Of a stretch of 64,000 bases of DNA, positions 55,031 through 64,000 are shown piece by piece. Under the pieces are notes generated by a model. That model saw only the letters and a list, made by a program, of their open reading frames with translations. It was not told where the DNA came from and did no database searches. How positions within the stretch are numbered: the stretch's first letter is position 1; each line of letters begins with the position of its first letter. The stretch spans positions 1,920,001-1,984,000 of the forward strand of contig SMSO01000035.1 in NCBI GenBank assembly GCA_004764695.1. Reading direction: 5' to 3'. The DNA comes from Schizochytrium sp. TIO01. Its lineage: Eukaryota; Sar; Bigyra; Thraustochytrida; Thraustochytriidae. The translations under genes were made by a program, and so were the position numbers.

Positions 55031-56533
55031 ATGAGCGAGAAATCCGAAGCTGCTGCTACGACAGCTGACCATGAGACGGTTGAAGCTACGTCAAACCATA
55101 AGAAGCACGAAGGAAATCTTGCAGAGAACGAAGTTATGCCTGGTGTAAATGGCAATGCAAATTGTGAAGTCAATGGGGGATTTGAGGATGGAGAAAGAAT
55201 AAAATCTAGCGAGACTGGCGTAGTTGGAGATTATCTAGAACAGAAGGGTGCCACCTTGGCCAAAGTTGACGCTCAACCGCTGGCTGCAGCACCTGATGCT
55301 GGCGGCCATGTGAACGAAGATGAAGTTAAATCTGTATGGTCTTGCTTGAGAAGGTCATTCAGGCACCCTTGGTGCAGTGTCTGTGCAAATCCTGATAAAG
55401 GCGTCGAACCATGCTGCATCTGTCCAGGTTGCTGGTGTTGCGATCGCATGAGACCGTCAAGTATGACAGCAATTAAACCAGGAGAAGACCAGCATGACAT
55501 GGATGATGAAGAGGGGGAATGTTGCGCCGAAGCGAGATGCTTCTCCAGAGACTTTTGCGGAGTCTTCTGCACAAGTTTTGCGTGGTTTACTCTTACCTTT
55601 TGTAGTGGAACTGTCATCTTGTGCCTTCAGGATATCCCGTACTATATACTTAGCATTTACTTGTTCTTTGTAGGCAGCGCCATGACGTCTCTCTTTCTGG
55701 CGACGTGGAGTGATCCTGGATACGTTGAGAAGGGCACAGGACGTGAGAAGTGGGCCGAGATCAGTGCTGATGTGCGATCTGGCATGCGACAACGTCTAGA
55801 AGAACGACGCCAAGAGGTTTTTGAGGAAAATAAAAAGGGTCGTTTCGGTGACAAGCAGATTAATCTACCAGATGGCACAATTAAGCATGTTAAGGTGGCA
55901 TTAGCTCCGCGTATTGCGCTTACGGATGCAGAGATTGAAGTAAAGTGCAATCGTGCTGTGGAAAAATTCAGACGTAAAGTCAGGTACTGTCATGTGTGCG
56001 ATCTTTTTAAACCAGCTAGTGCGCATCATTGCCGGACGTGTGGGCGATGCATCAACCGCCTTGACCATCATTGTCCATGGATTTCAGGTTGTGTTGGCGA
56101 GCTGAACCAGCGCTATTTTCTTCTTTTCTTGTTCTACGTATTTCTCTCGGCCTCTTCTTCAATTCTTCTGTTCTTGTACCGGAGCTACATGTCAGTTTAC
56201 TACTCTCCGCCTCGAAGAAGGGGCGAGCCTGGGTCTGGGCCATGGCCAATCCTATTTTGCATTTTTTCTGCAATTCTCTGCTGTTTTTTCTGTGCGTTTG
56301 TCTGTGCCATGAGTTGTGAGCAGTATGAAGCGGTCACCACTGGTATTCCAGGTATCGATGCTATGCAAGGCGTTGGAGAAGACCAGGAACTTAGCATATA
56401 TCGTGGGCTGAAGAAGTACCCTTGCTTGGGTAACGGCCTTTCTCCACTTTGGTTCTTGCCTATCCCATTGCGTAATAAAAACGCAAAGAAGGAAAAATCT
56501 TCAGCAACCGCTGCGTCGAAAAAGAACGATTAG
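55031..56533 (+). CDS. DHHC-type protein S-palmitoyltransferase
   Basis: The first ATG in frame (55031) gives 500 residues; the frame is open upstream from a GTG. An acidic disordered N-terminus is followed by a Cys-rich patch (CSVCANPDKGVEPCCICPGC, 115-134). Transmembrane helices lie at about 183-199 and 204-225, with the DPG motif at 228-230. The zinc-binding DHHC domain (about 318-360) has CHVCDLFKPASAHHCRTCGRC and the catalytic DHHC at 345-348, followed by two more helices at about 361-381 and 406-427. A TTxE-like segment (VTTGIP, 435-440) is present. It attaches fatty acids to cysteines of membrane-associated proteins, through a palmitoyl-Cys348 intermediate. A long helical insert (about 235-300) between the DPG motif and the DHHC domain is unusual. 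The gene is intronless. Confidence 0.95.
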   Translation: MSEKSEAAATTADHETVEATSNHKKHEGNLAENEVMPGVNGNANCEVNGGFEDGERIKSSETGVVGDYLEQKGATLAKVDAQPLAAAPDAGGHVNEDEVKSVWSCLRRSFRHPWCSVCANPDKGVEPCCICPGCWCCDRMRPSSMTAIKPGEDQHDMDDEEGECCAEARCFSRDFCGVFCTSFAWFTLTFCSGTVILCLQDIPYYILSIYLFFVGSAMTSLFLATWSDPGYVEKGTGREKWAEISADVRSGMRQRLEERRQEVFEENKKGRFGDKQINLPDGTIKHVKVALAPRIALTDAEIEVKCNRAVEKFRRKVRYCHVCDLFKPASAHHCRTCGRCINRLDHHCPWISGCVGELNQRYFLLFLFYVFLSASSSILLFLYRSYMSVYYSPPRRRGEPGSGPWPILFCIFSAILCCFFCAFVCAMSCEQYEAVTTGIPGIDAMQGVGEDQELSIYRGLKKYPCLGNGLSPLWFLPIPLRNKNAKKEKSSATAASKKND

Positions 56534-57143
56534 TTTAGGCATTTCTTTGTTGGACAAGTGCTTGAAGAAGTGTTTCGTAATTGCTGGAGTAAACATGGAA
56601 TTTATCAAATCCTCCAACAATACCTCATTCGACGAAGCCTAATAGCTTGTCTGTGATTTATTTCGACTCTACTACACATCTTCCATCCCAAATACCCCTT
56701 TCTATGATAAAACCGGGCTGTTAGTATCTAAAGTCATCCAAAACGCCACCTTATCTTGTATGGATATACTTTACATAAAAAGACTCCTGCACAATTCATG
56801 AATTCTTTGGTGGAGTTCTTTTTAGAGGTACGAAAGAATTTAATTAGAATTAAAATAGGGGGGGAAGTGTAAGACCACTAAACTAGCAATGGCGCAATCA
56901 CGCTCGCTGATGTATATAAGTATATCTTATGGCAGGTGTCAATGGACTGTGGCGAAGTAGCAAAAGCTTTAGAATCTTTTATTATTAATTTTTGTATGCT
57001 CGTTAATGTTATGGTTAGTTTCCGAAGTTGAAAGCGCGATGGTTTGTGTTACAGCTGTATGGAGGGGATCTGTTTGATCTGTTGCAGGGTTTAGTGTATT
57101 GGTTGGTCAAGAATGTTCTCTCTCAAGTAAATTACTTGCCTAC
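56534..57143. other. Convergent 3' intergenic gap
   Basis: AT-rich 3' flank between the DHHC and rhomboid-fold genes. No gene is seen. Confidence 0.65.
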
Positions 57144-58576
57144 CTATGCAAATTTCACAGCAACCTCATCGTTTTCATTCGGGTTGGGACTCAGGTCTCC
57201 AACCTCGGTGGGTCCATTCTTGGCGTTAACCTCTGCTTGTTTCGACGAAGATGACGATGTGCGACGTCGGTAGCCATGCTGGCCAGGCTGAGGTTCGGCT
57301 GGAACTGAAGATGAAACACCAACTTCTACTGTTGAAGATGATGATGTTTTAGAAGGTGAGGTGGAAGACGCGACCCCAGAGTATAAAGCTGTTGTGGTAG
57401 CTGATGCTGAAGACTTATGAAGAGGCGGGAATGATGATTGTGCGGAAACGCCCCCTGGTCCACCATTCACCTGGCCGAGACGAGATTGAGCAGCCTCTCT
57501 CAGAAGGTCTCGTGAGGGCTTAATTGCAGCAAGGGTGATGGAAGCACCCCGCACAGGGCGAGTGCCAGAAGGTAGCTGCATGGAGGTTGAACTACTAGCA
57601 GCTGAAACTGTTGCGCGCGGAGAAGAACCAAACAAAGGCAGAACAAAGCCCCCAAGCCCCGTAAAACCACCGCCACTCACAACTAATTTCTTGAAGAGTA
57701 GACCCACAACCAGTGCACAGAGGAGATCCAACGGCACAGATCCAGAAATTATTGTTGAAAGAGCGATCAAGGCATATGGAGCGTATTGTGGAGCAATGCG
57801 TGCAGGCACAAATGCAATAGATACTGGTCCTTGTGGGGGTTGAATAACTAGAAGCGAAACGATGGTGGGGAAAAAACCCTGGCAACCGAGCTTCATCATG
57901 TAAGAAGCTCCAATGAGTTGAGAGATGGTTACGATAAATGCGCAAAAGACCAGATTGATGGAAATGGAGACTTGAAGAAAAATTGTAAACACCTTTGAGG
58001 AGCCTAGCTCCTGCTCGAGGCGGGACCCAACTTTGTTAAGCCAATAGAGAACCATAATTAAAGCAAATAAATGCGACTCGAAGAGCTGGCTGATTACGAG
58101 TCGATAGACCTCAAAATTTTCAAATACGAACAGTCTGTGCATTTACGTATCGGTCAGTGATATATCCTTTTAGTCAGCATGTTTCTCATCTTGTCTTCAA
58201 TACAAGTAGTGTGCCTATCAATTCTGACAATTGATTTTTTTTTTTAATACCCATCGGAATTGATGATTCATGAAACGTACGGTACAGTAGCTACGGTGTG
58301 GCTTCCCACAACGATCCCAAGAAAGAAGCATACGATGGTGAGTACACTGAGAGACCGGGTAACAATTGGGGTTTGCTCCAGCCAGTGGTCCTGTGATTTG
58401 ATTGAAAATAATCATAAGTTCATGAAATCCAAGTGAGTCAAGATGTCAACATGTCACACACATTTTTCTATATTTTGTTCCTCTCTACCGAACCCTCTCT
58501 GTCAACGTACAAGTGCTTCGCGCAGATCTACAGTGCCGTCATTGTTGCTTGGAGGTGTCGCCGGACGACCTTGCAT
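57144..58576 (-). CDS. Rhomboid-fold membrane protein, probably a pseudoprotease, three exons
   Basis: A frame limited to 57144-58142 lacks its beginning. Two upstream exons restore it: 58511-58576, 58281-58390 and 57144-58134, encoding 388 residues. Both donors read GTACGT, the introns are 120 and 146 bp, and phases agree. The N-terminus MQGRPATPPS leads to WLEQTPIVTRSLSVLTIVCFF (first helix), then LFVFENFEVYRLVISQLFES, the loop and second helix typical of rhomboid/derlin/UBAC2-like proteins, and LEQELGSSKV. At the place of the rhomboid GxSG nucleophile there is GCQG (142-145), and no catalytic histidine is obvious in the last helix, so it is probably inactive. After about residue 212 the protein is a Ser/Thr/Gly-rich cytosolic tail. 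An ER quality-control or trafficking role, as for other rhomboid pseudoenzymes, is inferred. Confidence 0.78.
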
Positions 58577-59491
58577 TTTGGCTCTCCCGTTTGAACTTTT
58601 GTACTTGTTAACTCGTTAACAACCAGTCTGTGTATGCCCACGTACATGCAGACTCTGCACGCTCCGGATAGCAGGATATATAACTGTGAATGGATATAGA
58701 ATGTGAACTTCAACCTCTATAGCCAAACAATGCGCAAAGGTAGAGAAATTGCACGTTCAACGCGGATCCTTGCCTGGTCCAGCTTGTCCTTTCCAAGGCA
58801 ACTGACAACAATGGTTGAGGATTCAATTCCAACACCCAACGTTAATTGAAGACTTTTGCAAATAGGAAAATACCATGAACCAAGAGCGGAAAATATCGCT
58901 GGAAACTGTGTTGCAAAAGGGCAGTTGCTTCTTTCGTCACAGAAGCACTAAAGCGAAAGAGTTAGCTGACTTAGGTCAAGCCAGCACAAGAATGTTTGCC
59001 AAAGTAGGCGCTTGAATAAGAGTTATGCTACGTCGTATGAACAATCTCGCTCAGCTTTGGCTGTGAAGGTTGAATATAGTGAGCCGGGATAGATTGACAG
59101 TAACGGAGTCGACCGCGGAGAAGACGACAGCGGCGCTGATCTCAAGAATAATAACTTCAAGGCAGCAGCGCCCAACAAATGCTAGGTCCAGCAGGAAGCC
59201 CGTTGGCCCGCTGAGACCAAGTTTCCGTAAGGCCAAGGTGCAATGTGTCTGGCCAATCGCAACTGCCGCGAGCTGAGGCGACACGGAGGAGATATTTAAA
59301 AAAAATGATGGATGATGGCGAATTGAGAGAAAAACAACATTGTATTTTCCAACAATTAAAATTCGTTTTAATTGGTTATTTGTTTTTGTTTCTTCATGCG
59401 TTTGTTAACTAACTTGAATACCATAATAAAATGAAAGAAATCCCCAAAGAAGTTTTATTTTAAGGGCTCAACTTGAGAAATTGAAAGAATT

Positions 59492-59523
59492 TACATACAT
59501 ACATACATATACATACATACATA
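59492..59523. repeat. ACAT tetranucleotide microsatellite
   Basis: About eight copies of ACAT with one interruption. Confidence 0.95.
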
Positions 59524-59540
59524 CCGGCACATGGTATGCT

Positions 59541-59586
59541 ATTTATTTATTATTTATTTGCTTACTTATTTATTCATTCATTTATT
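59541..59586. repeat. TTTA-type imperfect tetranucleotide repeat
   Basis: About eleven imperfect TTTA units with ATTC variants toward the right end. Confidence 0.9.
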
Positions 59587-59879
59587 ACAGGCACTTATCA
59601 GGTAGTACCGCGTATCAGCAATGAAATTAAGCCATGGCTTGTCTAGAGGTGCTCGACATCGACAGCATCGTCTTACACCACCGTCTTAAGAATCCTCCTG
59701 CTTTGACGATTTATAGACCCAAACTGAGCCCGAACTAATTCGCTCGCGGCTCCATCGATGTGGGTCGCAGCTCGCGTCAATTCCAATTTGCTATATCCAA
59801 GACTCGATGTTCCGGGTCAGTTTTGTTGATGATGCTGCTGCTGCCGTTCATTATGAAGGTGATGACGATAAGGCTGACG

Positions 59880-59900
59880 ATGATTGATTGATTGATTGAT
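59880..59900. repeat. GATT tetranucleotide microsatellite
   Basis: Five tandem copies of GATT. Confidence 0.9.
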
Positions 59901-60042
59901 TATGAGATGAATTGTGCTGCAATCAAATCATGGGAGGAAACAACAAACGGGGTGGACATCATGATGAAGCGAGAGAAAAGGACACGGAAGATCATCGTAT
60001 TGAACCATTGATTGTTTCGTCGGTTTCGTTGAGCGAGCGAAG

Positions 60043-60062
60043 AATTAATTAATTAATTAATC
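60043..60062. repeat. AATT tandem repeat
   Basis: Five copies of the palindromic unit AATT, followed by ATCAATGAATTGAT. Confidence 0.9.
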
Positions 60063-60526
60063 AATGAATTGATTACCTCAATCGATCTGTGGGCTGTGCT
60101 CTAAAAGGCAGAGAAAAGGCAATGTGATGGGATCAAAGACTTGCAGAAGAGGAGAAGCCGAGCCGTTTTGGACAGACTACATTGTGAGAATGAAGCGCTG
60201 TCGTAGAAGGAGCGAGGGCAAATGCAGGAGGTGCAGGGCTCAGCAAACTTGAAGCAGTAAGCTCTGATTATATATCATTCACTGTGGCCAGCCATGAGTC
60301 GGTGAGGCCAAAGCTTTAGGTTTGTTTGTCTTGTCGGATATGTTGCATAGGTTGGTACCTACCTACACCTTTCCTCCGTGGCATGTTTGATGCTGCAATT
60401 AAAGTCTCCCGACGGCAAGTAGATGCGTGTCACCAGGTGGTGCTGAAGAGGGACTCTTCGTAGTAGGTGTCATCTTCTAAATTGATTCCGATTCTGATAG
60501 TTGCAGAGGTAATCTGATAAGTCAGA

Positions 60527-60553
60527 TGGATAGATAGATAGATAGATAGATAG
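60527..60553. repeat. GATA tetranucleotide microsatellite
   Basis: About six and a half copies of GATA. Confidence 0.95.
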
Positions 60554-60830
60554 TATATTGCTTAAGCAGGGAAGTAAGGGTCCAAGGTAGGATGGTGCTT
60601 GGTTCTTGAGACGAGTGACTGAACGGTTCGGGTCAGAACCGTCGTCGTTGAGGTGCACGCGACTCAGTTGAAAGAAACCTCTTCCATTCTCATACAACCT
60701 CTGTCGCATACAAGATAGCTAGCTACCTACCTACCTAGGTGGTAAGTAAGTAGCCACGTTGCTTACATCCATAGGCATACATACAACCTATTTATCGAGA
60801 TACCAGCCAAAGCACTACGCAGTTCTGGAC

Positions 60831-62294
60831 GAGAATTACTTTCGGCCCAAGGCCTTCCCTTCAAGCTTGCTTGCTGTCTTCGAAATCAATCAACATCACA
60901 ATGGTCCTGACTTGGTGCAGCCCAGTCGAGATTTGCATTTTCGCGATGGTGTCCACAAGCAGTAGCTCGGGGCACGCCTTCAGAAAGGGATCTCCATCCA
61001 GGGCTGGCCCGAGAAGTTATGCAAAACGCAAGTGCTGACGATGAAGCTGCGCGAGATGCCCAAATCCAAGAACTGCGACTACCACGGTGCCTCTTCACGC
61101 GCTTATTCACGCGCTTCCAGCACTAGCCTCTGCATAGAAAGCAGTAGGTACTTAGGAAGGCACCTAAGTAGGCGGTAGAAGGTGCAGCAGCACGTACATG
61201 ATCATGGTCGCCTCCCTCGCTGCGGAGATCTTGGCCGGAATATCGATTGCGTAAAGACATATGTCGTTGTGCTGTGGCGCATTCAGAGCGCTAGTTCACA
61301 GAGAAACTTGACCAATTCGAGGCGATCTCTCAATGTCCTGGGCTTACTCCAGCTAGAGTGCGAGAAAGTTGGTATCCAGCAACGCTAACTGTGCAAGATG
61401 AACTAAGTCTTACCAGGAAGGTGAGGTGAGAGATGCGAATGAACATCGTGATATTAAGGGTTGGCAGAACGCGGGCATGGTACGCTGCACGTCGAGCGTC
61501 TTCAGGTGCGAAGCAAGTCGAAGCTGGCACGCAAGTTAAGAGATGAACGAGTGATTCCGAGTGAGGGTGGAGAGCTCGTCGATATCTTGACTGTCATGAA
61601 GCCACCTCCAAATGAGCCTGCGAGCAAAGGTCGATTTCCCTCGTTGGCGAAGAAACCTTCAACTCCGCAGCACTCAGTGCGACGATTGGACAGTGGCAGC
61701 GGGAGCAGTTATGGCAGCGTTAATTGTAACCTCAAGTAGGTAGCTAGGCAAGCGCTACAGAGCGAAATGGAACGAACTTTCGAGCTACCATTTGCCGCGT
61801 TCGACGTTCTCTCGCGCCATTGGCATAATAGCTGGCACGAGCCAGGAAAAACCACCTCTCCGCAGCAAAAGATTGCTTGCAGCAGCAGAGTGACTCTGCC
61901 TTGCCATGCTTCCTTGAAGTCGCGGTCCCAAGCTTCTGCGCTGGTTTGCCTGCTCTTGTTTGAGTTAAACGACGACGGCGAAGGAACAAGCACTTCGAGG
62001 GCCTGATGAAAATGTAAACTGTGCGAGGTAATAGTCGTCGCTGGAGATGCCAGTCACGGTCCTTGGGCTCTTTTGGAGAGCTTTGCACATCACTCAAACG
62101 TATCGCCCGGGGAAGTTAAGGATGCACTCAATGCAATGAATGAGGAATCGTTGACAGACACCATCGTCAGAAACTATGCAGATGTCTGCCTGCAGAGCGT
62201 CAACTTTGAGTTGGAGAGAAGAGATCCCTCCGTCAATCTAAAGAGTGCACACCCTTCGTTCACTGCAAGTAACCTGAAAACTGTAGTAGATTAG
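60831..62294 (+). CDS. Probable unrecognised multi-exon gene; structure unresolved
   Basis: I do not recognise the product and cannot join the exons with confidence. Four stretches look coding. One is at 60990-61110, where more than one frame is open. One is at 61304-61420, which follows TTCACAGAG, ends at a GTGAGG donor, and contains QFEAISQCPGLTPARVRE. One is at about 61463-61739, containing VRSKSKLARKLRDERVIPS and a Ser/Gly-rich end. The last is at about 62030-62294, containing SPGEVKDALNAMNEESLTDT and ending at TAG 62292-62294. They share GC content above the flanks. The phases between the second and third do not agree with the obvious sites, so either I mis-see a border or the locus holds two genes or a relic. 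Confidence 0.3.
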
Positions 62295-62504
62295 AAGTGA
62301 GACTTGGAGTCGTGCAAGGCTCGAAGTTCTTGTTTGGAGAATGACCCCACGCTAACGCGATCGTCCCTGAGCGGCGCGAGCCTGTATGTGCTACCGCTGC
62401 TACCTGGCTGGGCACCACTGGTGCTTACACAACCAGCTAAGTTTCGCAGGTCGCCTTGATTGATTTACACACACGCTCGCTGTTAAACAGGGAAAAGTTT
62501 AAGA

Positions 62505-62521
62505 CATACATACATACATAC
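62505..62521. repeat. ACAT microsatellite
   Basis: About four copies of ACAT. Confidence 0.85.
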
Positions 62522-62923
62522 AAAGAAAGACTTTGACATAAACAGAAACAAACAAGAACAAGCAAACAAACAACACGAAAACACTGCGCAGCCCAAGATC
62601 GCATCTGAGCGAGGGCTCAGCCACCCTCCATAACCCAAACACCTGCCAGGCCGAGTTCTGTCGCAGGAACTCCTCTCCAAGTCCGCCCCGCGACCCTTTC
62701 TCCGCCTACCAAGATCGGGGTCTCGCTCGTCTCCTGCGTCGCCTTCGGGTCCGGGCGAGCGAGCAAACTTGGCAAACAAACAAACAAACCCATTCACAAA
62801 CAAGCAATCGCAAGCGCCGGTTCTTCGAAGGTTCCCCCTGGGTTCCTAGCAGGCTCCTGAAAGGTTCCCCTTGGGTTCTGGCCTCTGTTTCGTTTGAAGA
62901 ACTTGATTCCCTGCTAATTGCTA

Positions 62924-62925
<2 letters not shown>

Positions 62926-62956
<31 letters not shown>

Positions 62957-62957
62957 C
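62926..62957. repeat. TTTC microsatellite
   Basis: About eight copies of CTTT in the 5' region of the next gene, the same unit as the array at 28449-28528. Confidence 0.95.
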
Positions 62958-63174
62958 TGTGAATATCTCTCTCACCACGACCTCTCCGGCGTCCTCGCGG
63001 TCTGCGCCGCCGACCAGACCCGTGTCTGGGCGAGCGGCGCGACTCCGAGAGCGAACTCTTCGAGGCGTGAGAGGCCTGTTTTCGTCGCGCGCGGGGGAAA
63101 AGTCGAGGCACCAGAAGAGCTCGCAGCAGGCACCGCAGGGTCTCGCGGCAGGGCCTCTGCTCAAGAGCGACGCG

Positions 63175-63675
63175 ATGAGCGACCTGAAGAAGGATTCGAA
63201 ACGCCAGAGTGCTCAGGGCGCGAGGGCAAGCGTGGACGACCTTGGAGATGAGGATGATGGACGCCACGTGCGATGGGACGAAGAGACAATCGCGGAACAT
63301 GATAAATTGAGAGGCACGCGCCAGAAGATCGATGAGCCAGATACACCCTTTCACAGAGACAGTTTCATTGAGGACTCCGAGGAGGGCGAACTTGAGGATG
63401 GGTATGATGATGATGTGAAAGTTGTATTTGCAGATGGGGTGGGAGGCTCTAGGAGGGCGTCCAAACCGAAAAAGGCTCCTAAGGTTGCCCTGGACGCTGA
63501 TGAACTTTCCTCAATGCTGGGCAAGGCAGCAGAGGAAGAGGAAGTGCCGACAGCTGCCAAGAAGGCGGCACATGATGACTTTGTGGCAAAGCGTAAGCAG
63601 CATTACAATGAGTTCGAGGCTCTGCGGAAATGGAGGGAATCGCACACGGACGATGAGGAAGAAGACGATGAGTAA
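63175..63675 (+). CDS. PPP1R2: Protein phosphatase 1 inhibitor-2 homologue
   Basis: The first ATG in frame gives 166 residues. The conserved inhibitor-2 blocks are present in order. HVRWDEETIAEHD (31-43) corresponds to the KWDE motif. RGTRQKIDEPDTPFH (46-60) has Thr57 in the place of the GSK3-phosphorylated Thr72 of animal inhibitor-2. Near the C-terminus KRKQHYNEFEALRKWRE (139-155) matches the KRKxHYNE helix that covers the PP1 active site. The rest is acidic and disordered, as in the family. Inhibitor-2 is a PP1 partner that both restrains and helps fold the phosphatase and is switched by phosphorylation. It is somewhat shorter than human PPP1R2 (205 residues) and close to fungal Glc8 in style. 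The gene is intronless. Confidence 0.88.
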   Translation: MSDLKKDSKRQSAQGARASVDDLGDEDDGRHVRWDEETIAEHDKLRGTRQKIDEPDTPFHRDSFIEDSEEGELEDGYDDDVKVVFADGVGGSRRASKPKKAPKVALDADELSSMLGKAAEEEEVPTAAKKAAHDDFVAKRKQHYNEFEALRKWRESHTDDEEEDDE

Positions 63676-64000
63676 AACGAACTGCGCGTGCTAGGATCTC
63701 AAGAGGCATGAAGAAATGCGCAGAGAAGAAAGCGAGTGAATGCCAATGTGCACTCAAAGGTGCTGGCGAACGGAACCGCCTGACGTTGCAAGCACGATTT
63801 AGATTTCCTAAATGAGCTTGTTGGATCGCGATTCCAGAGTGTTGGCTACATTGAATCACCAGCTTTCTTTCTGCGTACTCATCGGTGTATTGAGACTTCT
63901 TCTCCTGCTGCTCCCGTACACAGTAGTAATGCTGGTGCGATATATCTGTCGTGTTCAATGTTGTGGCCATGCCACCCTTAGTAGAGACCACTTCCCCAAA
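63676..64000. other. 3' flank of the inhibitor-2 gene
   Basis: No gene is seen up to the end of the window. Confidence 0.6.

Larger units (their letters stand above)
58577..60830. other. Repeat-rich intergenic region
   Basis: No gene is supported. A GC-richer block at 59070-59280 is open on both strands and may be a remnant exon. Many short tandem repeats lie between 59490 and 60560 (listed separately). An inverted repeat with 7 bp arms and a 6 nt loop is at 60623-60642. Confidence 0.5.
62295..63174. other. 5' region of the phosphatase-inhibitor gene
   Basis: C-rich and, toward the right, CpG-rich DNA leading to the ATG at 63175. The frame of that gene is open from GTG 62959, but there is no earlier ATG. 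It probably holds promoter and 5' UTR. Confidence 0.5.

Noticed and set aside
60623-60642. Hairpin with 7 bp arms (ACGGTTC / GAACCGT)
   Set aside because: Perfect but short and without a T-run or neighbouring gene end; expected by chance at this length.

Overview
This is a nuclear fragment of a free-living microbial eukaryote. Most genes are long, intron-poor open frames of moderate GC, separated by AT-rich spacers full of microsatellites. Where introns occur they are GT-AG and mostly about 90 to 370 bp. The gene content combines a multi-CNB cGMP-type protein kinase, a metallo-beta-lactamase phosphodiesterase with cyclic-nucleotide domains of the kind known from Dictyostelium, an ApbE-fumarate reductase fusion of the kind known from kinetoplastids and stramenopiles, DDRGK1/UFBP1, JTB, BLOC1S2, SLC19 and PAK kinases. 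I favour a stramenopile, perhaps a labyrinthulomycete (thraustochytrid), but this is inferred from gene content and is not proven.

Layout: 2.3-4.5 kb holds a fused SDR/CbiX protein (minus). 8.3-14.2 kb holds a cGMP-type kinase (plus) facing a cyclic-nucleotide phosphodiesterase (minus); both proteins start with an N-myristoylation motif. 16.3-17.3 kb is a three-exon BLOC1S2-like gene and 20.1-22.0 kb a single-pass membrane protein. 23.4-27.7 kb holds two convergent PAK-like kinase paralogues with a doubled CRIB-like element. 28.2-29.3 kb is dense in simple repeats beside a GC-rich island and an unrecognised multi-exon gene. 31.7-34.0 kb holds DDRGK1 and a JTB homologue, convergent. 34-42 kb is AT-rich and gene-poor, with traces of a short-exon gene. 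42.1-48.1 kb holds an SLC19-type carrier facing the triple-domain fumarate reductase. 48.2-49.3 kb holds a cryptic short-exon gene. 51.0-53.4 kb holds a sulfotransferase facing an S49 peptidase. 55.0-58.6 kb holds a DHHC palmitoyltransferase facing a rhomboid-fold protein whose two 5' exons I reconstructed. 60.8-62.3 kb has unresolved coding-like stretches, and 63.2-63.7 kb encodes a protein phosphatase 1 inhibitor-2 homologue.

Functional links: the kinase and phosphodiesterase look like the effector and terminator of one membrane-attached cyclic-nucleotide signal. The DHHC enzyme, the S49 peptidase, the rhomboid-fold protein, BLOC1S2, JTB and DDRGK1 are endomembrane components. Six of the neighbouring recognised gene pairs are strictly tail-to-tail. 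No tRNA, rRNA, CRISPR array or intact transposon was recognised. Intron and start calls are by eye.
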